DNA of 64,000 nt from Amorphophallus konjac (taxonomy: Eukaryota > Streptophyta > Magnoliopsida > Alismatales > Araceae): positions 17,508,856 to 17,572,855 of the forward strand of contig CM040117.1 in assembly GCA_022559845.1 (NCBI GenBank), given 5' to 3'. Of the stretch, positions 55,184-64,000 are shown in pieces. The translations under genes were made by a program, and so were the position numbers. Position 1 is the first letter of the stretch, and each line of letters opens with the position of its first letter. A model generated the notes under the pieces. The model did no database searches and had not been told where the DNA came from. It saw nothing but the letters and a program-made list of their open reading frames with translations.

Positions 55184-55469
55184 TGTTGTGTCCCTGTGAT
55201 TTTGATGATAGCAAACACTATAAGTCATCATTTATTTGAATCTGCATTTAACTGGTTGGGTTGCATATGTATGTCTCATTGAACATCTTATCTGAACTAC
55301 ATAACCAACGAACAGGCAGAGGCTATGTGCTGTGTGCATTGGTGCATTTCATTTATTGTTGATGCATTTCGTGATTGCTATTGTTTGTTATCTAGATTGT
55401 TTGCTATCTGGATTTTTTTCATGTTAGCCTGTTCAAAGGGTCGACCCCTCAGTTCATTCATCAGGTTTA

Positions 55470-56199
55470 TACAAGTCCATACATCGGACTGTTTGAGCAC
55501 TTGTACAGCGTTTCATTCATTGGATGTCTATACATTGCACAGCAGCCTCCAAGTCTATACATCGCTCAATCCTTCAGCTTTCAACGTCAAGTCTGTACAT
55601 TGGGCTCTTCATCAAAGTCCACACAATGCATTCTTTATCCGATCGTCTTAGCAAGTCTGTACAGTCTCGTTCCAACGTCAAGTCTGTACAGCGTGAACAG
55701 TGCGTCTTCTTCTCCAACTCTATACATCGCTCGCTCTATCAGCCTTTCATCACAGAGTCTGTACACTGTCTCTTTGCTCAAGCATCACTTCGAGAAGTCT
55801 GTACAGCGTTCAAGTCTATACATCGGTTGCTTTGAATCTGGATGATCAAGTCTGCACATTGGGGGCTTTTTTTACGTTTGGCCAAGTCTATACATTCATA
55901 GCTTTTCCTACGTTTGGCCAAGTCTATACACTGCTAAAGTCTGAACATCGCAGTGTTCATGTCTCTCAAAGTCTGTACATTGGCTTCGCTTTTGCAAGTC
56001 TGTACATTGGTGTCTCATCACCAAGTCTATACATCGGCTTCACTCATTCAAGTCTATACATCCACAGTGGATCATCAAGTCCATACATCCACAGTGGAAC
56101 TTCCAAGTCTGTACAACGCTGAAGCCTTCACAAGTCTGTACACTGTTTGAACCACCAAGTCTGTACATCGCTTCAAGCGCTTCAAGTCTATACAGCCTG
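55470..56199. repeat. AAGTCTRTACA array of K, first part
   Basis: I count about 25 motif copies at 20-40 bp spacing before the H insertion. Individual spacers seldom align with B, yet the motif itself stays recognisable throughout. Confidence 0.88.
56195..56199. repeat. Target-site duplication of element H, left copy
   Basis: The sequence gcctg precedes the TGGTGCGGAC start and recurs at 63739-63743 after the terminal CGCATCA. Confidence 0.93.
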
Positions 56200-58483
56200 T
56201 GGTGCGGACACCCGAGTGCATGCGAGACACGAGCCGGCGAGCCACCGGTACCGCACGAGGAGCACGACTCGAGCGACCTCAGCATCCCTATGGCTCGGAG
56301 ACAGTCTGGAGGTTCCCCACTGAGTCATAGCATTTATCATATTTTTTGGGGATTTTTATTTGTGTGTAATGTATTTTATTTTCTTTCGTCAGTGTGTAAT
56401 TTAGATAGTTCAAGGGGCTTATTTGCAAAGTGGGACCCCTGGGCCCCACGGGACCCCCAGGGCCCCTCCCATTGATCCACCTCAGCCCATGGGCCCCATG
56501 TGAGGTCAGTCAACCTTCCACATGGAGGCTTCTAAAAGGGTGGGCCAAGTGGGGGACAAGTGACTTGGAAAGTCAAAATTTGGCCACCCACCCCACCTAC
56601 CATGTCAAGCTTGTTCCCCCCTAGTCAATAGGCTGTCCCCCCCTTATTTTTTTATTGTATTTTTTGTGGAATGATCACATGGCATCCCAGCCCTCCATCT
56701 CACACCCCTAGATCCAACGGTGGAGGATGGATTAGATGGGTGACCTATATATGCTTGTAATTTCCATTTTTGAAGAATTAATGCCATTTGAACTTGGAAA
56801 ATCCCTTGAGCAGGCCTAGGCCACCCCCTTCCTCTCTCCCTCTTCCCCTTGAAGCTGTGAAGGCTTCCTTCTGGTGGTGAGACTCCACCCTATCAGTTCC
56901 GGTCGCCGCCGCCGCCGCCACGAGCCGCCACCGCACCGCCATCGCCATCAACGGAGTTCTACCTGCGCAGTACCATAGCAGCTTCCACGAATTTCCTGTC
57001 TCAGCCACGAGCTCAGATCGACCTGGGGATTTTAGTGGATGCTCCAGAGGTGTCAAGGACATCCCACAAATTTTGGTTTTCCATTCCGATCTCGTTTCAT
57101 AATTTTTGATTTTCGTCCACTCTCCCACTTCGGTTCTGCCAGAGTTCTGTCCAGATTCATCCCCGCCCTGAGTTTCATGTCTTAGGTCCACTTTTTGATT
57201 TATGTTGGTTCGCCCAATTTTATTGGGGACTCCACCCATCCACCCCTTCATCCACAATTTTTCCAATTTTTGGTTCGTCCATTTCATATTTTCTAAAAAT
57301 CGTTCTCAGTCCCAGCTACAGTTCTATCCCCCTGTTCCCAGATCCGACCACCAGTCACCCCAAAAATCATAGTAAATCACCACCACCTCCAAATCAAATT
57401 ATAAAAATAGTCTCAGTTCCGTGGTTTGATCCCCGACAACTTTTAAGAAGAGCTCAAGAGCTGAATCGGAGGTTTACTAGGCGGTCAACGGTGGTTCTCA
57501 GACAAGTACCCTACAAATATGAGGTTTCGATTACTGTACAATAGGGGCTTGTAAATTCATTAAAGTTCTGATCCGACCAGATCCAGCAGATCTCTCTGGG
57601 TCTAGATTGAAGCATTTGAAGAGAGCTTTCCAACGATAGCTCATGCGTCCCGATCCGACGTCGGGATTGATCGCAGCGGCCGTTTTCGCCGGAGCGCGCG
57701 CCTGAAAACAGCAACTAAAAATCCGTGGGCAGCAACTTCAAAGCTTGGGAATCGGGACCGATCGACCCCCGATCGGTGTTCCCGGCCGACCGCTGTCCGT
57801 GGAGGCGCGCCACTAGGGGTCCCCATCATAGTGGGTCCCACCCCCGCAGATCCGGAGGACAGCGCCATCCGTGGGTCCCGCGGGCCCACAGAACCCGCCG
57901 TTCGAAAAGCACGAAAACGCGGAGTTCGGCACCGCCGGGTGACATCAAGATGCTGCCCGTCAACCCGAGTTGCGTGATTCCCGGGCCCTACATGTGACCT
58001 TTTACCTCCCTGCGTGGAGTGGGTCAAATTATTGTATTGCTGTAATATTGTTTAACTGGGAGTCCGTGATTCGGCCGGGGTTGTCTTCGCCACGCCTGGT
58101 GCGTGGAGGTAATGGTCCGAACCTCTTGGCATTCATTTGCTTAGCTAGTATACGGTCTTTGCCGCTGCCGAGAGTGTAGGTACTAGCCCATGTGTCCATG
58201 TCACCGCTGTGAGAGTGAGTGTGACCCGTCCCGTGACTCGATCCGAGTCCGGAAGTTGAGTCGGACTACCCTTGACCTCCGCCGGTTCCTTAACCGCGCA
58301 CGGTCCGCGCTTTCCCTCGCTTGGGACGACGAGTGAGCTTCCACTTCTGTTAGCGACATTTTGCCACTAGGAGCTCGTAGTGTCGGGCTTAGTGTCTCCC
58401 TGGTGTGTGCTGCTGGTCGCGTCTTCATCTAGAGTTCGAGGGTGGCACCATATAGTGTCGTCTCCCGTGTCCGTCCCGCATCA
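56200..58483 (+). repeat. Element H 5' LTR
   Basis: The LTR runs from TGGTGCGGACACCC to CCCGCATCA. A TATA box (CTATATATGC) is at 56745-56754. A GCC microsatellite near 56907-56925 is one unit longer than in the 3' LTR. No gene is recognisable; open frames such as 57641-58027 (minus) are repeated in the other LTR and lack known domains. Confidence 0.95.
56745..56754 (+). promoter_or_regulatory. TATA box of element H 5' LTR
   Basis: CTATATATGC in the context GGGTGACCTATATATGCTTG; the same sequence is at about 62001-62010 in the 3' LTR. Confidence 0.65.
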
Positions 58484-58486
58484 GTT

Positions 58487-58498
58487 TGGTATCAGAGC
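58487..58498 (+). promoter_or_regulatory. Element H primer-binding site
   Basis: TGGTATCAGAGC lies three bases after the LTR end at 58483. Confidence 0.95.
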
Positions 58499-58588
58499 GA
58501 GTCGAGTCTAGGGTAGTCGTTGCATGAGTCTTGCATAGTCTAAGGTTACCCCCCACACACCTTCACTCGGTATATCAAAAGGTGTTGT

Positions 58589-58648
58589 CCGATCGTTAGG
58601 TTACGCCTATCGGGAAGACCGCACACTTGTGCGAGTGACCTTCGGGTC
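58589..58648 (+). ncRNA. Two-hairpin motif in the H leader (candidate structured RNA)
   Basis: Hairpin 1 is TAGG-TTACG-CCTA (58597-58609), extendable by outer CCGAT/ATCGG pairing. Hairpin 2 is GACC-TTCG-GGTC (58637-58648). Between them GCAC-ACTT-GTGC can form a third stem. The motif lies 90-160 bases after the primer site and before gag, the usual place of packaging or dimerisation signals. The J copy has other stem bases but the same loops. Confidence 0.55.
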
Positions 58649-58904
58649 GATTATCTCCGCCGCGTACCGAGTCTTGGTCGTGTCTAGGATGTAGTCGAGT
58701 CTCATTCTTTTCAAAACAAAAAAAAGGTGTTTTAAATTGCATTATTTTCAAAACAAAAAAAAGGGTGTGTTTTCAAATTGCATTTAGGTCTAGGTGCATT
58801 AGTCGGTGTTTGCATTAGTTAGTGCATTCCAACCTTTCATAGCCGGTCTAGTGTAGTGTCCAAGTGTCGGCATATCCAACATATAGTTCCCCCCCCAATT
58901 TCCC

Positions 58905-60746
58905 ATGGATTCCCAATCACCCGGGCAATATGGCCGTTGGTCCACCCATGGGCTTGGCAACCACCCACTCCACTTCCGTAGGCCCGAAGCCTCGGATTTT
59001 TATGGCTCCAATGGCCCTGGCGACTACCTCAAGTGGGAGGCCGCCATGGACACATACTTTGATTGTTATACTATGTCCGGGGCAATGCAATTCTCTTTCT
59101 CCAAAGAGCGGCTTCTTCATGAGGCTGCCGAAAAGTGGGATTATATCGAAAGAATGAGAGAGGTTAGGGGGCAATGGCCCATCGAGTCATGGTGGGACAT
59201 GAAGAGAGAGCTTAGGAAGGTCTACGTGCCCCAACCGGTCACCTCCAACCGGCCCCACCCAATCGCTTCCAAACAAGTGGGTTCTAGTCGGAGGCAAAGA
59301 GTCCCACACGTAGATGAGCCAAGACCCAATCCTAGGACGGTTGACTACGGGCGAGTCCACCATGATATCCCTATTCCAACCCACTCCGTTGCCGAACTTA
59401 TGCAAATGATTTTGGACCGGTTGGATGGGGTGGATAGGACACGTACTCCTAGTGATGTACTCCAACCCGAGCCTAAGGAGGTCATCGCCGGTAGTCTTAA
59501 CCCGGCCCCGTCAACGGAGTCCCCAAGCCCTCTCCCCATCATAGTGGATCCTCTTCTCCCACCCACGAGAGCCCCATTGCCTACACCCCCTGTCCGTCAG
59601 GAGGATAAGGGTAGGGACCCACTTATCAAGGAGCGTAGTGGGTCACGACAGCAGTGTTATCGCTGCCAGGGGTTCGGCCACTACGCCGGACAATGTCCCA
59701 CTCGGACATCTCTAGCCATAAGGGACAAAAGGGTTGGAGAAGCCCCACTCTCCGATCTTTATTCTAAGCCACCTCAGCCCGAGCCACCCGTGTTTCTAAC
59801 GGGTATACTTGTCATAGCCGAGCCGCTTCTTAGCTGGCTCAAGAAGGGCTTGGTCCCACTTCCCTTCCCATATATGGACCATATCCTACCTCTGGTGCCA
59901 ATCAATTCATTTCATACCACTTTTCGGTCTAGTCACTATGTGGATACATTAGATGACCTTCTTAAAGGGTTAGACCGGCAGTGGACATTTACGCACTTGT
60001 TGGCTCCAGGCTTCGACCGACCCACAGGTCGTAGTTTCACTCATCCCGCATTAGGGTCCATCACCTCCGTGTACACCGTGGGTCATGTTACCACGGAGGT
60101 TCTTCTACTCCTCCCTACGCTGGCCGAGTCCGACTTCATTTCCTTTTACCCAAGGGAGGAATCTTACTTTCTACCTATGACTGTCGTCCCACCTCTCACA
60201 ATGAATGAAGGTGATCATTTACACCTCCAAGATTTCCAAATGTGGGACAGCAATTTGTGGAAGCCTAGTCCGAGGGGTCATACCTTCTTTGATCCCTTCG
60301 ACCCATTCTCTTGTGGACCCCGTGACCCACCATATTTACTCCACCTTTTTGAGAGAGTCCACCATCATACCCCCACCATCTCACCTCCCTTCAAGGATGA
60401 AGGAGATCAACAACACCTTCTAGACTTCCACACATGGGATCTTGAGATGAGGGAATCCATATCGAGGGGTCACCTCTTCTTTGATCCCTTCGGTCCCTTT
60501 CTTAGTGGTCCCCTTGGTCCACAATCTCCATTCCACTTCTTTAACGGAGGTCACCATTATACCCCTCCCCCATGGACCGGGCCATCGGCACCCACCGAGT
60601 CCGTTCACGGGCGAGAAACACCCTACCCTCCAGTCCCACCCAAACCTCCCAAATCTAAAGGACCGTCTTATGATTGTACCGACCCTCGGTCACACCTAGG
60701 GTATGCATGGCACACATTCGGATGTCCTGGACCACCTTGCATATGA
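58905..60746 (+). CDS. Element H: gag with zinc knuckle fused to the domain shared with E
   Basis: The frame is uninterrupted for 613 codons. The start at 58905 is supported by the gag-type N-terminus directly after the leader. Order: gag N-terminus (ASDFYGSNGPGDYLKWEAAM, WWDMKRELRKVYVPQ; residues 28-110), Pro-rich linker, CCHC knuckle CYRCQGFGHYAGQC (251-264), the E/H shared domain (299-412: EPLLSWLKK, YVDTLDDLLKGL, LGSITSVYTVG, LLLLPTLAESD), FFDPFDPF and FFDPFGPF motifs, and a final FGCPGPP. No protease or polymerase follows. Gag would bind element RNA; the role of the shared domain is unknown. It is the longest intact frame of an element protein here. Confidence 0.85.
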   Translation: MDSQSPGQYGRWSTHGLGNHPLHFRRPEASDFYGSNGPGDYLKWEAAMDTYFDCYTMSGAMQFSFSKERLLHEAAEKWDYIERMREVRGQWPIESWWDMKRELRKVYVPQPVTSNRPHPIASKQVGSSRRQRVPHVDEPRPNPRTVDYGRVHHDIPIPTHSVAELMQMILDRLDGVDRTRTPSDVLQPEPKEVIAGSLNPAPSTESPSPLPIIVDPLLPPTRAPLPTPPVRQEDKGRDPLIKERSGSRQQCYRCQGFGHYAGQCPTRTSLAIRDKRVGEAPLSDLYSKPPQPEPPVFLTGILVIAEPLLSWLKKGLVPLPFPYMDHILPLVPINSFHTTFRSSHYVDTLDDLLKGLDRQWTFTHLLAPGFDRPTGRSFTHPALGSITSVYTVGHVTTEVLLLLPTLAESDFISFYPREESYFLPMTVVPPLTMNEGDHLHLQDFQMWDSNLWKPSPRGHTFFDPFDPFSCGPRDPPYLLHLFERVHHHTPTISPPFKDEGDQQHLLDFHTWDLEMRESISRGHLFFDPFGPFLSGPLGPQSPFHFFNGGHHYTPPPWTGPSAPTESVHGRETPYPPVPPKPPKSKGPSYDCTDPRSHLGYAWHTFGCPGPPCI

Positions 60747-60879
60747 TTGGGTCGAACTAACATTAGGTTTGTTTAGGGTTGTGTGTGCATCCGTGTGTTT
60801 TTATTTTGCTAAGCATTTTAGGAGTGCATAGTGAGTCTGCCGAGTGTAGTGCTAGGCATGTTAGGAGTCTGCATGAGTG

Positions 60880-61456
60880 AGGCCAGCAATGCACGTTATA
60901 AAGAGCTAGCCGATGCCCATTGACACCACTGAGAGTTCCAAGATGGCGAATATGTCATGATCAGGGTAAGACCTGAACGGTTTCCCTCTGGAACCGTTAA
61001 GAAGTTGCAAGCTCGCGGAGCCGGTCCCTTTAGAGTGTTGAAACGCGTTGGATCCAATGCGTATGTTGTGGACCTGCCCGAGGAATATGGTATAAGCTCT
61101 ACCTTCAATGTATCGGATCTTGTTGCATATAGGGACCCAGCGGTGATCCCTAGTGAGCCTTTTGAGCCATATCCTCCCCTTGAGAGTGATCCCACACCTG
61201 AGTTTCCACTTCCACCTCCAGCCCCTTTTTCACGGCAGCGTGAGCATATAGATCGTATACCGGACGAGCAAGTGACAGTTACCAGGAGTGGATCTTACCC
61301 GCGCTACCTAGTGCGATGGAGAGGACGGCCCGCTACTGAGGACACATGGATCACACATGGCTAGTTGCAGCGGATCGATCCAGACCTTCTGGAGCGATAC
61401 AGGAGCGATGCAGACCCTTACTCGACAGGGTCGAGTTTCTCCCACCCGGGGAGAAT
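60880..61456 (+). pseudogene. Element H: integrase C-terminus with chromodomain
   Basis: The pol remnant starts near SEASNARYKELADAH (60875-60919), passes two TGA codons near 60922 and 60931, and is then open from 60934 to 61364: VMIRVRPERFPSGTVKKLQA, GPFRVLKRVGSNAYVVDLPE, YGISSTFNVSDLVAY, then a chromodomain-like segment (EHIDRIPDEQVTVTR ... YLVRWRGRPATEDTWI). A TAG at 61362-61364 is followed in frame by DPDLLERYRSDADPYSTGSS and the LTR. Chromodomains of this group direct integration to heterochromatin. Without the catalytic core the protein cannot integrate; whether it is translated is unclear. Confidence 0.85.
61447..61456 (+). promoter_or_regulatory. Polypurine tract of element H
   Basis: CGGGGAGAAT lies directly before the 3' LTR start at 61457 and overlaps the pol tail coding sequence. 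Confidence 0.65.
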
Positions 61457-63738
61457 TGGTGCAGACACCCGAGCGCATGCGAGACACGAGCCGGCGAGCC
61501 ACCGGTACCGCACGAGGAGCACGACTCGAGCGGCCTCAGCATCCCTATGGCTCGGAGACAGTCTGAAGGTTCCCCACTGAGTCATAGCATTTATCATATT
61601 TTTTGGGGATTTTTATTTGTGTGTAATGTATTTTATTTTCTTTCGTCAGTGTGTAATTTAGATAGTTCGAGGGGCTTATTTGCAAAGTGGGACCCCTGGG
61701 CCCCACGGGACCCCCAGGGCCCCTCCCATTGATCCACCTCAGCCCATGGGCCCCATGTGGGGTCAGTCAACCTTCCACATGGAGGCTTCTAAAAGGGTGG
61801 GCCAAGTGGGGGACAAGTGACTTGGAAAGTCAAAATTTGGCCACCCACCCCACCTACCATGTCAAGCTTGTTCCCCCCTAGTCAATAGGCTGTCCCCCCC
61901 TTATTTTTTTATTGTATTTTTTGTGGAATGATCACATGGCATCCCAGCCCTCCATCTCACACCCCTAGATCCAACGGTGGAGGATGGATTAGATGGGTGA
62001 CCTATATATGCTTGTAATTTCCATTTTTGAAGAATTAATGCCATTTGAACTTGGAAAATCCCTTGAGCAGGCCTAGGCCGCCCCCTTCCTCTCTCCCTCT
62101 TCCCCTTAAAGCTGTGAAGGCTTCCTTCTGGTGGTGAGACTCCACCCTATCAGTTCCGGTCGCCGCCGCCGCCACGAGCCGCCACCGCACCGCCATCGCC
62201 ATCAACGGAGTTCTGCCTGCGCAGTACTACAGCAGCTTCCATGAATTTCCTGTCTCAGCCATGAGCTCAGATCGACCTGGAGATTTTAGTGGATGCTCCA
62301 GAGGTATGAAGGACGTCCCACAAATTTTTGTTTGCCATTCAGATCTTGTTTCATAATTTTTTATTTTCGTCCACTCTCCCACTTTGGTTCTGCCAGAGTT
62401 CTGTCCAGATTCAACCCCGCCCTGAGTTTCATGTCTTAGGTATACTTTTTGATTTATGTTGGTTTTCCCAATTTTATTGGGCACTCCACCCATCCACCCC
62501 TTCATCCATAATTTTTCTAAATTTTTTATTCGTCCATTTCATATTTTCTAAAAATCGTTCTCAGTCCCAGCTACAGTTCTGTCCCCCTGTTCCCAGATCC
62601 GACCACCAGTCACCCCAAAAATCATAGTAAATCACCACCACCTCCAAATCAAATTCTAAAAATAGTCTTAGTTCCGTGGTTTGATCCCCGACAACTTTTA
62701 AGAAGAGCTCAAGAGCTGAATCGGAGGTTTACTAGGCGGTCAACGGTGGTTCTCAGACAAGTACCCTACAAATATGAGGTTTCGGTTACTGTACAACAGG
62801 GGCTTGTAAATTCATTAAAGTTCTGATCCGACCAGATCCAGCAGATCTCTCTAGGTCTAGATTGAAGCATTTGAAGAGAGCTTTCCAACGATAGCTCATG
62901 CGTCCCGATCCGACGTCGGGATTGATCGCAGCGGCCGTTTTCGCCGGAGCGCGCGCCTGAAAACAGCAACTAAAAATCCGTGGGCAGCAACTTCAAAGCT
63001 TGGGAATCGGGACCGATCGACCCCCGATCGGTGTTCCCGGCCGACCGCCGTCCGTGGAGGCGCGCCACCAGGGGTCCCCATCATAGTGGGTCCCACCCCC
63101 GCAGATCCGGAGGACAGAGCCATCCGTGGGTCCCGCGGGCCCACAGAACCCGCCGTTCGAAAAGCACGAAAACGCGGAGTTCGGCACCGCCGGGCGACAT
63201 CAAGATGCTGCCCGTCAAACCGAGTTGCGTGATTCCCGGGCCCTACATGTGACCTTTTACCTCCCTGCGTGGAGTGGGTCAAATTATTGTATTTCTATAA
63301 TATTGTTTAACCGGGAGTCCGTGATTCGACCGGGGTTGTCTTCGCCACGCCGGGTGCGTGGAGGTAATGGTCTGAACCTCTTGGCGTTCATTTGCTTAGC
63401 TAGTATACGGTCTTTGCCACTGCCGAGAGTGTAGGTACTAGCCCGTGTGTCCATGTCACCGCTGTGAGAGTGAGTGTGACCCGTCCCGTGACTCGATCCG
63501 AGTCCGGAAGTTGAGTCGGACTACCCTTGACCTCCGCCGGTTCCTTAACCGCGCACGGTCCGCGCTTTCCCTCGCTTGGGACGACGAGTGAGCTTCCACT
63601 TCTGTTAGCGACATTTTGCCACTAGGAGCTCGTAGTGTCGGGCTTAGTGTCTCCCTGGTGTGTGCTGCTGGTCGCGTCTTCATCTAGAGTCCGAGGGTGG
63701 CACCATATAGTGTCGTCTCCCGTGTCCGTCCCGCATCA
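61457..63738 (+). repeat. Element H 3' LTR
   Basis: This 2282 bp copy of the 5' LTR starts TGGTGCAGACACCC and ends CCCGCATCA. The first 115 bases differ from the 5' copy at four positions, all transitions. A TATA box is at about 62001. Confidence 0.95.
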
Positions 63739-63743
63739 GCCTG

Positions 63744-64000
63744 CCTTCACGTTCAGACTCTATACATCGTTCCTCAAAGGCTAAGTATATACATCTGTCA
63801 AACACCTCAAAGTCTGTACACTGGTTTTCACGAGAAGTCTATACACTGGTCTTCACTTGATGTCTGTACATTGGCTCAGACTTACCAAGTCTGTACACTG
63901 CCTTTGGGTTCCAAGTCTATACACTCCCTCAGTGTACATACTTATTCATTTGCTGTTTCAAAGTCCATACACTCGTTTCTAAGGCAAAGTCTATACAATC
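63744..64000. repeat. AAGTCTRTACA array of K, second part
   Basis: About ten further motif copies follow the second gcctg duplication of H (63739-63743) and run off the window edge. Confidence 0.88.

Larger units (their letters stand above)
56200..63738 (+). mobile_element. Element H: non-autonomous gypsy element
   Basis: Element H is 7539 bp: 5' LTR 56200-58483, primer site 58487-58498, leader, one long gag-derived frame, an integrase/chromodomain tail, 3' LTR 61457-63738. The duplication is gcctg (56195-56199, 63739-63743), inside the motif array of K. Protease, RT, RNase H and integrase core are absent. The LTRs are nearly the same length (2284 and 2282 bp) and differ at few sites, so it is fairly young. 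Protein layout matches E, but the LTR sequence does not. Confidence 0.95.
55184..64000 (+). mobile_element. Element K: B-like LTR, split by H, incomplete
   Basis: K begins TGTTGTGTCCCTGTGATTTT, close to the B start, followed by a GTCGAC core at 55441 and the motif array. It is interrupted by H (56200-63738) and continues to the window edge, where CTAAGGCAAAGTCTATACAA matches B near 16711-16730. Only U3 is inside the window. The five bases before it are tatat; the other duplication copy is outside. K is diverged from B but clearly the same LTR family. Confidence 0.82.

Noticed and set aside
57641..58027. A conserved minus-strand gene of 128 codons, present twice (57641-58027, 62896-63282)
   Set aside because: The two copies are the two LTRs of H, so conservation reflects duplication. 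Composition is GC-rich and no domain is seen.
58589..58690. Hammerhead ribozyme or retrozyme
   Set aside because: I looked for CTGATGA and GAAA core elements around the H and J hairpins and did not find them in the right arrangement.
1..64000. Host genes, tRNA or rRNA genes, organelle inserts
   Set aside because: I found no reading frame, cloverleaf or conserved rRNA block outside the retroelements on either strand by eye.

Overview
The window is plant nuclear DNA made of LTR retrotransposons nested inside one another. I see no host gene, tRNA, rRNA or bacterial feature. The evidence for a plant is: Ty1/copia elements with Sirevirus-like gag, repeated polypurine motifs and initiator-Met-tRNA primer sites; Ty3/gypsy elements of chromovirus and Tat type, one with a second RNase H; and CG-rich LTRs diverging largely by transitions, as expected of methylated DNA. 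I cannot name the species. A large repeat-rich flowering-plant genome is the safest reading.

Left stack. The oldest layer is a decayed gypsy element (F, 42185-43290) joined to a Tat-type gypsy element (G, about 43291-48497). F is split by element C, a minus-strand Tekay/Del-like chromovirus (5184-42184, left LTR outside the window). C was hit three times: by D (minus-strand chromovirus, 1-5183, left end outside), by A (Sirevirus-type copia, 5323-27039, duplication cttaa) and by E (minus-strand non-autonomous gypsy, 34000-41762, duplication gagag). A carries B (15452-26713, duplication ttttc), a non-autonomous Sirevirus relative, inside its 3' LTR. B's LTRs look less diverged than A's, as the nesting requires.

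Right stack. Past G lies a Tekay-type LTR (I, 48498-49366). It is broken by a very long LTR (J, about 49367-54697), whose element is broken at 55184 by a B-like LTR (K). K is broken by H (56200-63738, duplication gcctg), a non-autonomous gypsy element. K continues past the right edge.

Most coding regions are pseudogenes with stops and frameshifts. A still shows gag, protease, integrase, reverse transcriptase and RNase H. C, D, F and G show parts of gag-pol. B, E and H have no reverse transcriptase. B keeps a gag-like protein with five zinc knuckles. E and H share an unrecognised protein domain lying where pol should be, followed by an integrase tail.

The most unusual content is non-coding: (1) dense arrays of a short motif, AAGTCTRTACA, in the LTRs of B, K and J; (2) thirteen 25-28 bp inverted repeats with compensating arm changes in the LTR of C; (3) a pair of hairpins with conserved loops in H and J; (4) the shared E/H protein. 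All calls were made by reading the sequence. Family names rest on recognised motifs, not on searches.
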